From NCBI GenBank assembly GCA_041391665.1, contig JAWKNO010000002.1, positions 2,418,001-2,482,000 of the forward strand: a stretch of 64,000 nt of DNA, given 5' to 3'. The stretch is from Bacteroidia bacterium. GTDB lineage: Bacteria > Bacteroidota > Bacteroidia > J057. The notes beneath the pieces are model-generated. The model made no database searches and had not been told where the DNA came from. It saw nothing but the letters and a program-made list of their open reading frames with translations. Position numbers and translations under genes: made by a program. Positions 9,157 to 18,003 of this stretch are shown here, in pieces. Each line of letters opens with the position of its first letter. Within the stretch, counting starts at the first letter, position 1.

Positions 9157-10455
9157 TCAGTCATCCACTGCCTGAAACACCAGTTGCCGGAACTGCCAGC
9201 CGGTTTTATCACCGGCATATCCGACAGTCTGCTTGATCAATATCCCAACTATTTTTTCTTTCGGGTCGGCAAAATACTGGGTATTAAAATAACCACCCCA
9301 GTCAAATGTGCCTATACTGCCCAGACCTCCTTCCGCCACGCCTCTTTCATTCACCACGGCAAAAGCCAGCCCGTAGTCTTTTCCCTGGTCTTTCCAAAAA
9401 TCGCTGATCTGGTTTTGCATGATGGTTTCTATCGTCGTGCGGCTGAGAAACCGTGTGCCGTTAAGTTCTCCACCGTTAACGTACATCAGCAGAAACGTTG
9501 CATAATCTTTTGCCGTGCTGGAAAGTCCTGCACCGCCTGCAAAAAAGGTTTTCGCTCCGTTAATAGGATAATCGGCATCAAAAAAACCATTGGTAGCAAT
9601 TTTAACCCATTTCCCGTTGACAGGCTGCTGTACGGGAATCAATCGCGCAGCTCTGTCGTCAGGCAGGTAAAAATAAGTGTCCTTCATCCCCAGCGGATCA
9701 AAAATTCTTTTTTTCAAAAACTGGTCAAAAGGCATTCCGGAGATAATTTCGATAAAATAGCCCAGCACATCCAGCCCTTCACTGTAGCTGTACTGTTCTC
9801 CCGGATGAAAATGCAGGGGCATGGCAGCCAGTTTTTTTACATTTTCCTTGATCGTAACAGGTTTGGTAGTAAACCCGTCGATAATGCCCGCTTTGCTGAA
9901 TATCATCTTAAAACGCTCATCACTGTCAATACCTCCATAACCAATGCCGGAAGTATGGGTAAGCAAATGGCGGATAGTGATTTCGCGTTTGACGGGCTCT
10001 GTCGTAAAAGTTGTATCGGAGTAGCGAAAGGATTTCAAAACACCCGTTTGCTTAAACTCGGGAATATATTTGGAAATGGGGTCATCCAACTGAAATTTGC
10101 CTTCCTCCCACAACATCATCACGGCAGTTGCGGTAATCGCTTTGGTTTGGGAAGCGATACGGAAGATATCGTCATTTTTAAACTTTCTGCCCGTTTCTAC
10201 ATCAGACATGCCAAATGATTTGTGATAAACAATTTTTCCTTTTCTCGCCACAAGTGCAATCAACCCGGGAATTTCGCCATTGGCAATCGCTGATTCTGCC
10301 ATAGCGTCAATTCTCGCGAGGCGGGAGGTGGACATACCCACCGATTCGGGCGAGGCTTCTGACAAAGGCTGGGATTTTTGAGCAGAGGGTGTCTGCGCCC
10401 AAATGGCAGAGGAGAACATAAAAAATACAAAAAGCGGAAGCAGTAGCCGTTTCAT
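9157..10455 (-). CDS. serine hydrolase of the beta-lactamase/class C penicillin-binding family
   Basis: The protein has 432 residues with a signal peptide ending IWAQ. The catalytic SxxK motif is SQTK (Ser102-Lys105). The second motif Y-x-S/N reads YSYSEG near residues 223-228. HLLTHTSGIGYG near 165 is the typical loop between them. This family includes class C beta-lactamases, D-aminopeptidases and esterases. The environmental Bacteroidota members are mostly periplasmic esterases or peptidases, so antibiotic resistance should not be assumed. The gene converges with the DUF4350-like gene, 9 bases apart, and is divergent from the SDR gene. A TACCTTTA box upstream is a plausible -7 element. Confidence 0.88.
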   Translation of the reverse strand: MKRLLLPLFVFFMFSSAIWAQTPSAQKSQPLSEASPESVGMSTSRLARIDAMAESAIANGEIPGLIALVARKGKIVYHKSFGMSDVETGRKFKNDDIFRIASQTKAITATAVMMLWEEGKFQLDDPISKYIPEFKQTGVLKSFRYSDTTFTTEPVKREITIRHLLTHTSGIGYGGIDSDERFKMIFSKAGIIDGFTTKPVTIKENVKKLAAMPLHFHPGEQYSYSEGLDVLGYFIEIISGMPFDQFLKKRIFDPLGMKDTYFYLPDDRAARLIPVQQPVNGKWVKIATNGFFDADYPINGAKTFFAGGAGLSSTAKDYATFLLMYVNGGELNGTRFLSRTTIETIMQNQISDFWKDQGKDYGLAFAVVNERGVAEGGLGSIGTFDWGGYFNTQYFADPKEKIVGILIKQTVGYAGDKTGWQFRQLVFQAVDD

Positions 10456-10569
10456 AAAAAAATGTGATTTAAAGGTAGTAGCTATCGTAGGAAGCCTAAT
10501 TTCGGAAGAAAATTTCTTTCCGCAACTGTTTATTTGTAGTTTACCCTCAGCTTTAACAGGAACCGACTT

Positions 10570-11355
10570 ATGGAAAATACACCACTCCCCGGAATAAAAC
10601 AGTTTGACCTCACCGGACGTCTGGCCATTATTACAGGTGGATCAAAAGGCTTGGGTCTGGCCATGGCCGAAGGACTGGCATCTGCCGGAGCAAACATCAT
10701 GCTGGTCAACCGCGACGAAACACAGGGACAGGCTGCCGCAGCCGAAATAGAAACAAAATACCGCGTAAAGGCAATTGCTTTTGGCGGAGATGTAACTGAC
10801 ATCCGCGTGACTGAGGCGATGGCAGCAAAGGCGATGGCGGCTTTCGGGCGAATAGACATCCTCATCAATAACGCTGGCATCAATATCCGCGGGCCCATCG
10901 ACGAACTCTCACCCGATGATTTTAAAAAAGTCATGGACGTCAACGTCAACGGCGTCTGGAATGCATCCCGTGCAGTTGTACCTTTTATGAAAAAAGCCGG
11001 CATCGGCCGGATTATCAATATTGCCAGTACGCTCGGACTGGTAGGTCTTGCCAACCGCACACCCTACGCTTCCAGCAAGGGGGCCGTGGTGCAAATGACC
11101 CGCGCCCTGGCGCTCGAACTTGCACCATTTAATATCATGGTGAACGCGATCTGCCCGGGGCCGTTTCTTACCGAAATGAATATTCCTATAGCCGACAGCG
11201 CAGAAGCCAAACAGTTTGTCGTAGGCGCTACTGCCCTTGGCCGTTGGGCCGAACTAAAGGAAATACAGGGCGCAGCCATTTTACTTGCCGGAGACGCCGC
11301 CAGCTATATGGTTGGATCTATCCTTACGGTTGACGGCGGCTGGACTGCGAAGTAG
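10570..11355 (+). CDS. short-chain dehydrogenase/reductase (SDR), glucose/gluconate dehydrogenase-like
   Basis: This is a 261-residue classical SDR. The nucleotide-binding motif is TGGSKGLG (22-29), the structural motif NNAG is at 100-103, and the catalytic Ser153, Tyr166 and Lys170 are all present (YASSK). The C-terminal AGDAASYMVGSILTVDGGW is the usual SDR ending. Family resemblance is closest to gluconate 5-dehydrogenase and glucose 1-dehydrogenase types, which interconvert sugar acids or alcohols with NAD(P)(H). The exact substrate cannot be deduced. It precedes the GH13 lipoprotein gene by 44 bases on the same strand, so both may serve sugar use. Confidence 0.88.
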   Translation: MENTPLPGIKQFDLTGRLAIITGGSKGLGLAMAEGLASAGANIMLVNRDETQGQAAAAEIETKYRVKAIAFGGDVTDIRVTEAMAAKAMAAFGRIDILINNAGINIRGPIDELSPDDFKKVMDVNVNGVWNASRAVVPFMKKAGIGRIINIASTLGLVGLANRTPYASSKGAVVQMTRALALELAPFNIMVNAICPGPFLTEMNIPIADSAEAKQFVVGATALGRWAELKEIQGAAILLAGDAASYMVGSILTVDGGWTAK

Positions 11356-11399
11356 AGAAAGTTCCCTACGGGTTGAAGAAACCATTTAAAACTAACAAG

Positions 11400-13145
11400 A
11401 TGAAAAAAAGCTTATTGATTTTGGCTTTGGTAGCCATGGTGTCTGGCTGCTTCGATCAAAAGAAATCTGATATAAACACAGAATCTCTGGCAGGAGAAGA
11501 AAGAACGTGGTGGAAAGAAGGAGTTCTATATCAGATATATCCTCAAAGTTTTAAAGATACAGACGGAGATGGATTTGGCGACTTTAAAGGAGTGATCGAA
11601 AAACTGGACTATATCCAAAGCCTGGGGGTAACGATGGTATGGATGAATCCATTTTTTGAGTCTCCCTTAATAGACAATGGGTATGATGTTGCGGATTATC
11701 GCGCCATTCATCCCCGATATGGGACAATGGAAGATTTTCAGCAAATGTTGGACGGTTTTCATCAGCGAGGCATAAAATTCGTTCTGGATGTCGTGGTCAA
11801 TCACAGCAGCAATGAACACGAATGGTTTAAACAATCCCGAAGTTCAAGGGATAATCCTTATCGGGATTACTATCATTGGTGGCCGGCCGAAAAAGGCGAA
11901 CCTCCTTTCCGATATAGTCTTTTTTCCCCGGAAGGCGCATGGAAATATGACTCTCTGACCAATGCCTATTATCTCCACATCTTCGCCGAACAGCAGCCTG
12001 ACCTCAATTGGGAAAATCCAAAACTGCGGCAGGAAGTTTATGACATTATGAAATTTTGGGCAGAAAAAGGAGTAGATGGTTTTAGAATGGATGCTTTCCA
12101 GTTTGCAAGTAAGGATACCACCTGGCCGGAATTTCCTGAAGGACATGAAAAGGAGTTTACTAAATGGTATGGCGTGCGGCCTCAATTACACGAATATTTG
12201 AAGGAAATGAATGAAGAAGTGGTTTCCAAATACAATGTTTTTGCAGTAGCCGAAGGCGCAGGCAGTACCTTTCAGGATGCACATGATCTGGTAGATGCCG
12301 ACCGGAAGGAACTTCAAATGGCTTATCATTTTGAATCGGTAGATATGTCCAAGACAACAGCCGGTTATGAGTTGTCTGAATTTAAGGAAATATTCAGTCG
12401 GTGGGATAGTGCTTTTGCAGAGAAAGGCTGGATAGCCATTTTTCTATCCAATCATGACAATTCGCGTTTAGTCGATCGCTTTGGAAACCCAGGTCCCGAA
12501 TTCAGAACGGTTTCGGTGCAAATGCTCAATACGTTTTTGCTAAGTATGAGAGGGACGCCTTATACATATTATGGCGACGAAATAGGCATGACCAATATTG
12601 ATATGCCAAATATCGAAGAATATGTTGATGTAGCTGCCCTTGGTGATTACCAAAGAGCGATGGAGCAAGGAAAAAATATGGACGAATTCATGGAGCAACT
12701 CAACTATTATTCGAGAGAAAACGGGCGTACCCCCATGCAATGGGATGACTCCCCAAATGCAGGATTTACGACGGGTACGCCGTGGAAAAAGGTCAATGAA
12801 AACTATACTGCCATAAATGTCGCAGCGCAAAATGAAAACCCCGGCAGCATTTTAAATCATTTTAGAAAATTGACCGCAATAAGAAAAAATAACCCTGTCC
12901 TGGTGTATGGCCAATATGAGTTAATCCAGAAAGAACATCCTCAGATTTATGCTTTTACCAGAACCTTAGACGAAGAAAAACTGCTGGTGGTGTTAAATTT
13001 TTCAAAGGAGATATCGGCAATTAAACTTCCCGAAATCAGCAACACTTCCGAAATAGTAGTCAATAATTATCCTGCCTGCGAGATCGAAGGTAATAACGTC
13101 CAACTGTTGCCTTATCAGGCGATTATTTTTAAAATCAACGATTAA
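11400..13145 (+). CDS. lipoprotein GH13 alpha-glucosidase/oligo-1,6-glucosidase
   Basis: The start is taken at 11400, because MKKSLLILALVAMVSGC is a lipoprotein signal peptide with the lipid-modified Cys at 17. The start nine codons earlier would spoil it. The GH13 barrel shows all catalytic regions: DVVVNH (130-135), GFRMDAF with nucleophile Asp231, acid/base Glu285 in AVAEGAG, and SNHDN with Asp353. The QPDLNWENP stretch and short C-domain match the oligo-1,6-glucosidase/alpha-glucosidase subfamily, which trims alpha-glucosides from non-reducing ends. The enzyme is predicted to be anchored in a membrane facing the periplasm or cell surface. The 582-residue length is normal for the family. 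Confidence 0.9.
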   Translation: MKKSLLILALVAMVSGCFDQKKSDINTESLAGEERTWWKEGVLYQIYPQSFKDTDGDGFGDFKGVIEKLDYIQSLGVTMVWMNPFFESPLIDNGYDVADYRAIHPRYGTMEDFQQMLDGFHQRGIKFVLDVVVNHSSNEHEWFKQSRSSRDNPYRDYYHWWPAEKGEPPFRYSLFSPEGAWKYDSLTNAYYLHIFAEQQPDLNWENPKLRQEVYDIMKFWAEKGVDGFRMDAFQFASKDTTWPEFPEGHEKEFTKWYGVRPQLHEYLKEMNEEVVSKYNVFAVAEGAGSTFQDAHDLVDADRKELQMAYHFESVDMSKTTAGYELSEFKEIFSRWDSAFAEKGWIAIFLSNHDNSRLVDRFGNPGPEFRTVSVQMLNTFLLSMRGTPYTYYGDEIGMTNIDMPNIEEYVDVAALGDYQRAMEQGKNMDEFMEQLNYYSRENGRTPMQWDDSPNAGFTTGTPWKKVNENYTAINVAAQNENPGSILNHFRKLTAIRKNNPVLVYGQYELIQKEHPQIYAFTRTLDEEKLLVVLNFSKEISAIKLPEISNTSEIVVNNYPACEIEGNNVQLLPYQAIIFKIND

Positions 13146-13185
13146 CCTTGAAAATTTAAGAGGTAATGTATCAATTTTCAAGGTT
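13144..13185 (+). terminator. 13-bp inverted repeat after the GH13 gene
   Basis: AACCTTGAAAATT (13144-13156) is matched perfectly by AATTTTCAAGGTT (13173-13185) across a 16-base loop, beginning inside the stop codon of the glucosidase gene. There is no T-run after it, so it may be a 3' stabilising hairpin instead of a true intrinsic terminator. It lies 19 bases before the next gene. Confidence 0.45.
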
Positions 13186-13203
13186 GGGGTGTATATTTAA
13201 GGT

Positions 13204-14370
13204 ATGATTCCCAGAGAAATCGCAAGTATCGTACTCGAAAACCTGTCTTATTTTCCTGTTACAGGTATAATTGGGCCCCGCCAGGCTGGAAAGACTACCC
13301 TTGCCAGGGCGATTATCAACGATATTAAAAAGCCGGTTATCCATTTGGATCTGGAATTAGAAAGCGATTTGTTTAAGCTGGATGATGCCGAAACATTTTT
13401 GCGGTTTCATCAGGAGAAATTGATAGTGATTGATGAGATCCAGCGGCTCCCTCGTCTTTTCCCGCTTCTGCGTGCACTGGTGGATGAAAAACGTACGCCA
13501 GGTCGATTTCTAATTTTAGGTTCTGCCTCACCCGGTATTGTCAGGGAAAGTTCGGAATCGCTGGCAGGCAGAGTCGCCTATTCAGAACTCACTCCATTTT
13601 CCCTCCGTGAAGTAAAGAATGTAGTTACGATGGAAGACCATTGGATAAGGGGCGGATTTCCCGAACCCTTGCTGATGGATAACCCTGTGATTGCATGGCG
13701 GTGGATAGATAATTTTATTCATACATTTCTGGAGCGGGATCTTCGTATGTTAGGCTACGAGATTGCTCCGGAAGCCATGAGGAGAGCATTATTAATGCTG
13801 ACCTCAGTACATGGAAACCTCTTGAATATTAGTGAAATCAGCCGTTCTCTGGGTATATCATCTGCTACATTGGGGCGCTACCTGGATATATTGGAGGGAA
13901 GTTTTCTGATCCATCGGTTACCTCCGTTTTTTGCCAATGTCAGTAAAAGGCTGGTAAAAGCTCCCAAGTTTTATTTCAGGGAATCGGGCGTGTTTCATGC
14001 TCTGGCAGGTATCAACAGCTACGAACAATTGCTCAATCACCGCGCATTGGGCGCTTCCTGGGAAGGATATGTCATTGAACAGATCCGCCGTACTGTCCCT
14101 GAAAGATGGCAGTTGTTTTTTTACCGTACACATGCAGGCGCAGAAGCAGACCTGGTCATGCTCAGCCCTTCAGGTAATCGATACCTCGTTGAAATCAAGC
14201 GCGCATTATCTGCGCCGGTTAGCAGAGGTTTTTTTCAGGTAAAAGAAGACCTTCAACCCGAAGGGCAGTTTGTAATCGTACCAGAGGGAGAAGCGTTCCC
14301 ACGATCTGATGGCACGATTGTCTGTGGATTGATGGAGTTTCTGGAAGTGATTTTGCCGGGGTTGAGTTAA
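13204..14370 (+). CDS. AAA ATPase with DUF4143 C-terminal domain
   Basis: This 388-residue protein has Walker A GPRQAGKTT (24-32) and Walker B LIVIDEIQRL (about 73-82). The middle carries the GSASPGI sensor-like turn, followed by a winged-helix-like stretch (ISRSLGISSATLGRYLDIL). The C-terminal DUF4143 nuclease-like region contains the pattern HAGAEADLVMLS followed by VEIKRA, a D...E-x-K arrangement seen in restriction-endonuclease-like folds. This family is common and scattered in bacteria, often as a lone gene, and its function is not settled. No partner gene is adjacent. The gene ends 17 bases from a convergent enolase-superfamily gene. Confidence 0.88.
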   Translation: MIPREIASIVLENLSYFPVTGIIGPRQAGKTTLARAIINDIKKPVIHLDLELESDLFKLDDAETFLRFHQEKLIVIDEIQRLPRLFPLLRALVDEKRTPGRFLILGSASPGIVRESSESLAGRVAYSELTPFSLREVKNVVTMEDHWIRGGFPEPLLMDNPVIAWRWIDNFIHTFLERDLRMLGYEIAPEAMRRALLMLTSVHGNLLNISEISRSLGISSATLGRYLDILEGSFLIHRLPPFFANVSKRLVKAPKFYFRESGVFHALAGINSYEQLLNHRALGASWEGYVIEQIRRTVPERWQLFFYRTHAGAEADLVMLSPSGNRYLVEIKRALSAPVSRGFFQVKEDLQPEGQFVIVPEGEAFPRSDGTIVCGLMEFLEVILPGLS

Positions 14371-14387
14371 ATATTCTCTCATTTTAT

Positions 14388-15653
14388 TTACCCCAAAACC
14401 ACATGCCTCCCTACAAAGTCTGGATCGATCTCCACGCCCAGGCCCGGGCCGGTAGGGACTGTCACTACCCCTGCTTCACTGGTCAGTGAAGATGTGCTGC
14501 ATTCCAGCGGTAGTTCGTTGTTGAATCCCTTAAATTCGTGAAATGGGCCTGCATTAGGTACTGCGGACACAAAATGCATCATGTACAAATACCCCAGCCC
14601 TGAGCCGGAAATATGTGGCGTACAGGTTTTTCCCATAGCCGCAGCCATCCGCGCTACGCGCATCGATCGGATCATTCCCCCAAAATAAAACATATCGGGC
14701 TGCACAATCTGTAAACCGTTGTTGCCAATCAGCCAGCGAAACTGGTGCAAGCTGGGTTCCTGCTCTCCGCCTGCGACGGGAATATTGAGCGCGTCTGCAA
14801 CGGCTTTGGTCTCTTCGTACCAGTCAAACGGCACGGGTTCTTCGTAAAAATCATAGTGATATTCCTCCAGAATTTTTCCCACACGAATGGCTTCCTTTAC
14901 ATCATAAGAGCCATTGGAGTCGGCGTAAATGGTCATTCCTTCACCAAAGGTTTCTCTTACAAGGGGAATGAGTTTTTCGGTTCGGCCCGGAGGGTAATCT
15001 GCATTTTTACTCATTCTGCCACCTACCTTTACTTTCAGCGCTTTGGCCTGTGTTTCTTCTACTTGCTTTTGGATCAGGGCCATGGACGCTTCTGCCGATT
15101 TGCCCCGGTAGTTATTGGCCTGGTAAACAGAGATCCGGGGATTGTGAATATCACCGATAAGTGCTCCGATAGATTTTCCTGCGACTTTACCCAGCAGGTC
15201 GAGCAAAGCAAACTCGATCGTCGCGAGCGGAACCCACAAAGCCAGATTCTGAAGCTTGTAATTGCTTTGATAGACATACACCTCTTCCAGCAATGATTCC
15301 AGTTCGCGGGCATCTTTGCCAATAAAAAATGGCTGTAACCGATTGAGAAATATCGGGTACAGGGAAACCATCTGATCGTTGTTGCTCACGGAAAGGCCTT
15401 CCGCGCCGTCGCGGGTTCTCACCCGGCAGATAAAATTGTCTTCGTAGCGGAGCAACTCCAGGCTTTCGATGATAAGGGGTGTGGCAAACCATTCTTTTTT
15501 CAGCACGGGGCTGGCGAGCACTTCATCAAGCAGAGTGTAGTCTGTTTCCCTCACAGGCGAAGGGGGAGACGGCTGGCAGGAAAAAAATGGCAGAGAGGCC
15601 AATCCGATTCCAACCGCAGAAGTTGAGAGGAATTTTCGGCGTTTGAGGTTCAT
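14388..15653 (-). CDS. mandelate racemase/muconate lactonizing enzyme family protein (enolase superfamily)
   Basis: The protein has 421 residues. The N-terminus carries a twin-arginine-like export signal (LKRRKFLSTSAVGIGLASL) followed by a Cys (PFFSC), so it may be an exported lipoprotein. The barrel shows the catalytic lysine motif ALKVKVGG, metal ligands in YADSNGSYD, YEEPVPFDW and AGGEQEPS, and a late HISGSG strand. Enolase-superfamily members abstract a proton alpha to a carboxylate; typical outcomes are sugar-acid dehydration or racemisation. Export of such an enzyme is less common but recurrent in Bacteroidota sugar-acid loci. It is divergent from the GH5 gene with 68 bases between. Confidence 0.85.
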   Translation of the reverse strand: MNLKRRKFLSTSAVGIGLASLPFFSCQPSPPSPVRETDYTLLDEVLASPVLKKEWFATPLIIESLELLRYEDNFICRVRTRDGAEGLSVSNNDQMVSLYPIFLNRLQPFFIGKDARELESLLEEVYVYQSNYKLQNLALWVPLATIEFALLDLLGKVAGKSIGALIGDIHNPRISVYQANNYRGKSAEASMALIQKQVEETQAKALKVKVGGRMSKNADYPPGRTEKLIPLVRETFGEGMTIYADSNGSYDVKEAIRVGKILEEYHYDFYEEPVPFDWYEETKAVADALNIPVAGGEQEPSLHQFRWLIGNNGLQIVQPDMFYFGGMIRSMRVARMAAAMGKTCTPHISGSGLGYLYMMHFVSAVPNAGPFHEFKGFNNELPLECSTSSLTSEAGVVTVPTGPGLGVEIDPDFVGRHVVLG

Positions 15654-15721
15654 AAGTAAAGGGTTTTCCTTAAATTTAGAACAAATAGACTATTGCTGTA
15701 TAAGATAAACATCTGACTACT

Positions 15722-16879
15722 ATGGACAATCAATTTTCCTCTGATCGCCGCGATTTTCTCAAGAAATCGGGTATTCTGGCAGGCGGTATGATGCTGGCCG
15801 GCCAAACCGCTATCGCTTCTTTTTCCAGACCACAGAACAAACTTCCCCGCTGGAAAGGATTTAATCTGCTTGATTTCTTTTCTCCCGATCCTGCCACTGC
15901 ACGCGATGGAACGAGTGAGGAGTATTTCAAATGGATGTCTGACTGGGGATTTGATTTTGTGCGGATTCCCATGGCCTATCCATCGTACCTGAAGTTTGAC
16001 CGAACACAAAACATCACCACCGACCGAATCCGCAAGGTTGACCGGAAAGCTACAGACAAGATCGAACAACTGGTCTATCTTGCGCATAAGTACAACCTCC
16101 ATGTGAGTCTCAATCTCCACCGCGGGCCGGGTTACTGTGTGAATGCGGGTTTTTATGAACCCTACAATCTGTGGAAAGATCAGGAAGCCCAGGACGATTT
16201 CTGTTGGCACTGGAAGTTTTGGGCCAAAAGGTTTAAAAATGTTTCCCCCGACAAAATCAGCTTTGACCTGCTCAATGAGCCCAGTATGCGGGAAGATATG
16301 AATGACCAGCACTCCAAACGCAGCGCTGTACCGGGCGATGTGTACCGAAAAGTGGCGAAGGCAGCGGCAGAAGCAATCTGGAGTGTAAATCCTGACCATT
16401 TTATCATTGCCGACGGCAATAATGTAGGGCGCGATGTGATCCCCGAAATCACGGACCTCAATATCGCTCAAAGCTGCCGGGGATACAATCCGGGGATTAT
16501 TTCCCACTATAAAGCGCCCTGGGTATATAAAGACACCGAAAACCTTCCCGAACCTGTATGGCCCGGACAAGTCGGGGATCAGTACCTGAGCCGGAAGATG
16601 CTCGAAGACATGTACCAACCCTGGATCGAGCTTGCACAAAAAGGAGTCGGCGTACACTGCGGAGAATGTGGGTGCTGGAACAAAACCCCTCACAAAGTCT
16701 TTCTCGCCTGGTTTGAGGATGTGCTGGATATATTGACGGAAAACAATATTGGCTACGCCTTATGGGAGTTTAGAGGCAGCTTCGGCCTGATCGATTCCGG
16801 GCGGGCAGACGTAGCTTATGAAGATTGGCAGGGACATAAACTCGACCGGAAACTGCTGACGCTGTTGCAAAAATACTAG
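15722..16879 (+). CDS. glycoside hydrolase family 5 (endoglucanase-like), Tat-exported
   Basis: This 385-residue protein has a Tat-type leader (RRDFLKKSGILAGGMMLAG). The TIM barrel shows the GH5 hallmarks: RIPMAYPSYL strand, LNLHRGPGY, acid/base Glu186 in DLLNEPSM, and nucleophile Glu315 in HCGECGCWN, followed by ALWEFRGSFG. GH5 enzymes cleave beta-1,4- or beta-1,3-glucans, mannans or related beta-glycosides. Substrate is not predictable here. It neighbours a divergent enolase-superfamily gene and a convergent DUF3820 gene 4 bases away. Confidence 0.88.
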   Translation: MDNQFSSDRRDFLKKSGILAGGMMLAGQTAIASFSRPQNKLPRWKGFNLLDFFSPDPATARDGTSEEYFKWMSDWGFDFVRIPMAYPSYLKFDRTQNITTDRIRKVDRKATDKIEQLVYLAHKYNLHVSLNLHRGPGYCVNAGFYEPYNLWKDQEAQDDFCWHWKFWAKRFKNVSPDKISFDLLNEPSMREDMNDQHSKRSAVPGDVYRKVAKAAAEAIWSVNPDHFIIADGNNVGRDVIPEITDLNIAQSCRGYNPGIISHYKAPWVYKDTENLPEPVWPGQVGDQYLSRKMLEDMYQPWIELAQKGVGVHCGECGCWNKTPHKVFLAWFEDVLDILTENNIGYALWEFRGSFGLIDSGRADVAYEDWQGHKLDRKLLTLLQKY

Positions 16880-16882
16880 CGG

Positions 16883-17128
16883 TTAGCGCATCTTTTTGAG
16901 CCGGTGAAGGATTTCATCGAGCCCATTGGTTTTGATTTCGTACAGGGTCGCCAGTTGAGCGCCGAGTTTGCCGGGAGGGAATCCTTCCCGGTGAAACCAT
17001 TCCAGGTAAAATACGGGAAGGTCGCAGAGCAGGCGGCCCTGATATTTGCCAAAGGGCATTTTGTGTGTCACCAGTTCCATCAGAATCTTTGGATCGGGTG
17101 TATTGGGGAAATTGTCAGGGCTGGGCAT
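16883..17128 (-). CDS. DUF3820 family protein
   Basis: A small protein of 81 residues. The core MPFGKYQGRLLCDLPVFYL followed by WF is the DUF3820 signature (a short domain also embedded in exonuclease-like proteins). Members are cytoplasmic and of unknown function. The C-terminal helix ends in KKMR. The stop codon lies four bases from the end of the convergent GH5 gene, leaving no space for a separate terminator. Confidence 0.8.
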   Translation of the reverse strand: MPSPDNFPNTPDPKILMELVTHKMPFGKYQGRLLCDLPVFYLEWFHREGFPPGKLGAQLATLYEIKTNGLDEILHRLKKMR

Positions 17129-17314
17129 AATACCACAGAACGATTTACTGAAAAACAGTTGGTAAATTTTTGACCTTTACAAAACAAGGCAGGATAAAGG
17201 AATTTTCCAAAACCACAAAGAAGTAGAAATACTCTATTTGACTATTAGCCAAATGTTAATTAACTTAAATGTTCTGAACTTAGCATTACGACGACTACTA
17301 CAATCCGGGCCCTC

Positions 17315-17908
17315 ATGGATACCAGAACGAATGATCAGGTAATATGGAATGAGTTCCGAAAGGGAAATGAAAGGGCTTTTTCCCTATTATTTTTCAGATA
17401 TAGTGATCTGCTGTTAAGTTATGGATATGCGCTGGCAAAAGACAGGGAATTGATTAAAGATTGTATTCAGGAGCTATTTCTCGACATTTGGAAAAGAAGG
17501 GAGCAACTGGGAGAACTGGAAAAAGTCAATCATTACTTACTAAAAGCATTTAGACGAATCGTTCTTCGCCGTGTCAGACAGGATGAAAAACGCCGCTATA
17601 TGTATAATCCTGCAGATGAGTTTTTTGACCTGCCTACGGAGGAGCAGATTATCCTGAATGAAGCGGATAATTTCCTTAGTGAATACATGGCAGATAAAAT
17701 CAATCACCTCCCTCAAAGACAAAAAGAGATTATCTATCTGAAATATTACCAGAACCTTTCTTACGATGAAATCGGTGAAATCATGGGCCTCCAGCAACAG
17801 GCTGCATGGAATCTTTTTTCTCGCGCAGTGAACCGGCTCAGAGAAATGATTCCTAACCGCCGGCATATACTTCCCACCATTTTTATGGCCTTTATTTTCG
17901 CCTTCTGA
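17315..17908 (+). CDS. ECF-type RNA polymerase sigma factor (FecI-like)
   Basis: This 197-residue sigma-70 family protein is of the Bacteroidota FecI-like group. Region 2 is recognised by YALAKDRELIKDCIQELFLDIW (about 46-67), in which the DCIQELFLDIW pattern binds the -10 element. Region 4 is LPQRQKEIIYLKYYQNLSYDEIGEIMGLQ (about 130-158), with the helix-turn-helix. It is followed by a FecR-type regulator, a SusC with an STN signalling domain, and SusD, so it should direct transcription of this uptake locus when substrate binds the outer-membrane receptor. A short hydrophobic tail (ILPTIFMAFIFAF) is present. Confidence 0.88.
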   Translation: MDTRTNDQVIWNEFRKGNERAFSLLFFRYSDLLLSYGYALAKDRELIKDCIQELFLDIWKRREQLGELEKVNHYLLKAFRRIVLRRVRQDEKRRYMYNPADEFFDLPTEEQIILNEADNFLSEYMADKINHLPQRQKEIIYLKYYQNLSYDEIGEIMGLQQQAAWNLFSRAVNRLREMIPNRRHILPTIFMAFIFAF

Positions 17909-18003
17909 TTTTTTTTTTGCTGTCAGTGATTAGGAATTACCTGCTGCGCGCACTTGTACAAAAGCGGACTCCGAAAATTATCAACCACCACAATCGCTGT
18001 GAG

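Noticed and set aside
9184..10218. Long plus-strand open frame (344 codons) opposite the beta-lactamase-like gene
   Set aside because: It lies antisense to a gene with clear catalytic motifs, and its product is a mosaic of Cys, His and Arg without domain features.
9157..10455. Antibiotic-resistance beta-lactamase
   Set aside because: The SxxK and YxS motifs define only the broad serine hydrolase family. Nothing in the sequence or neighbourhood points to a true beta-lactamase.
15650..16693. Minus-strand open frame of 347 codons over the GH5 gene
   Set aside because: It is the shadow of the GH5 coding sequence, whose catalytic residues are all in place.
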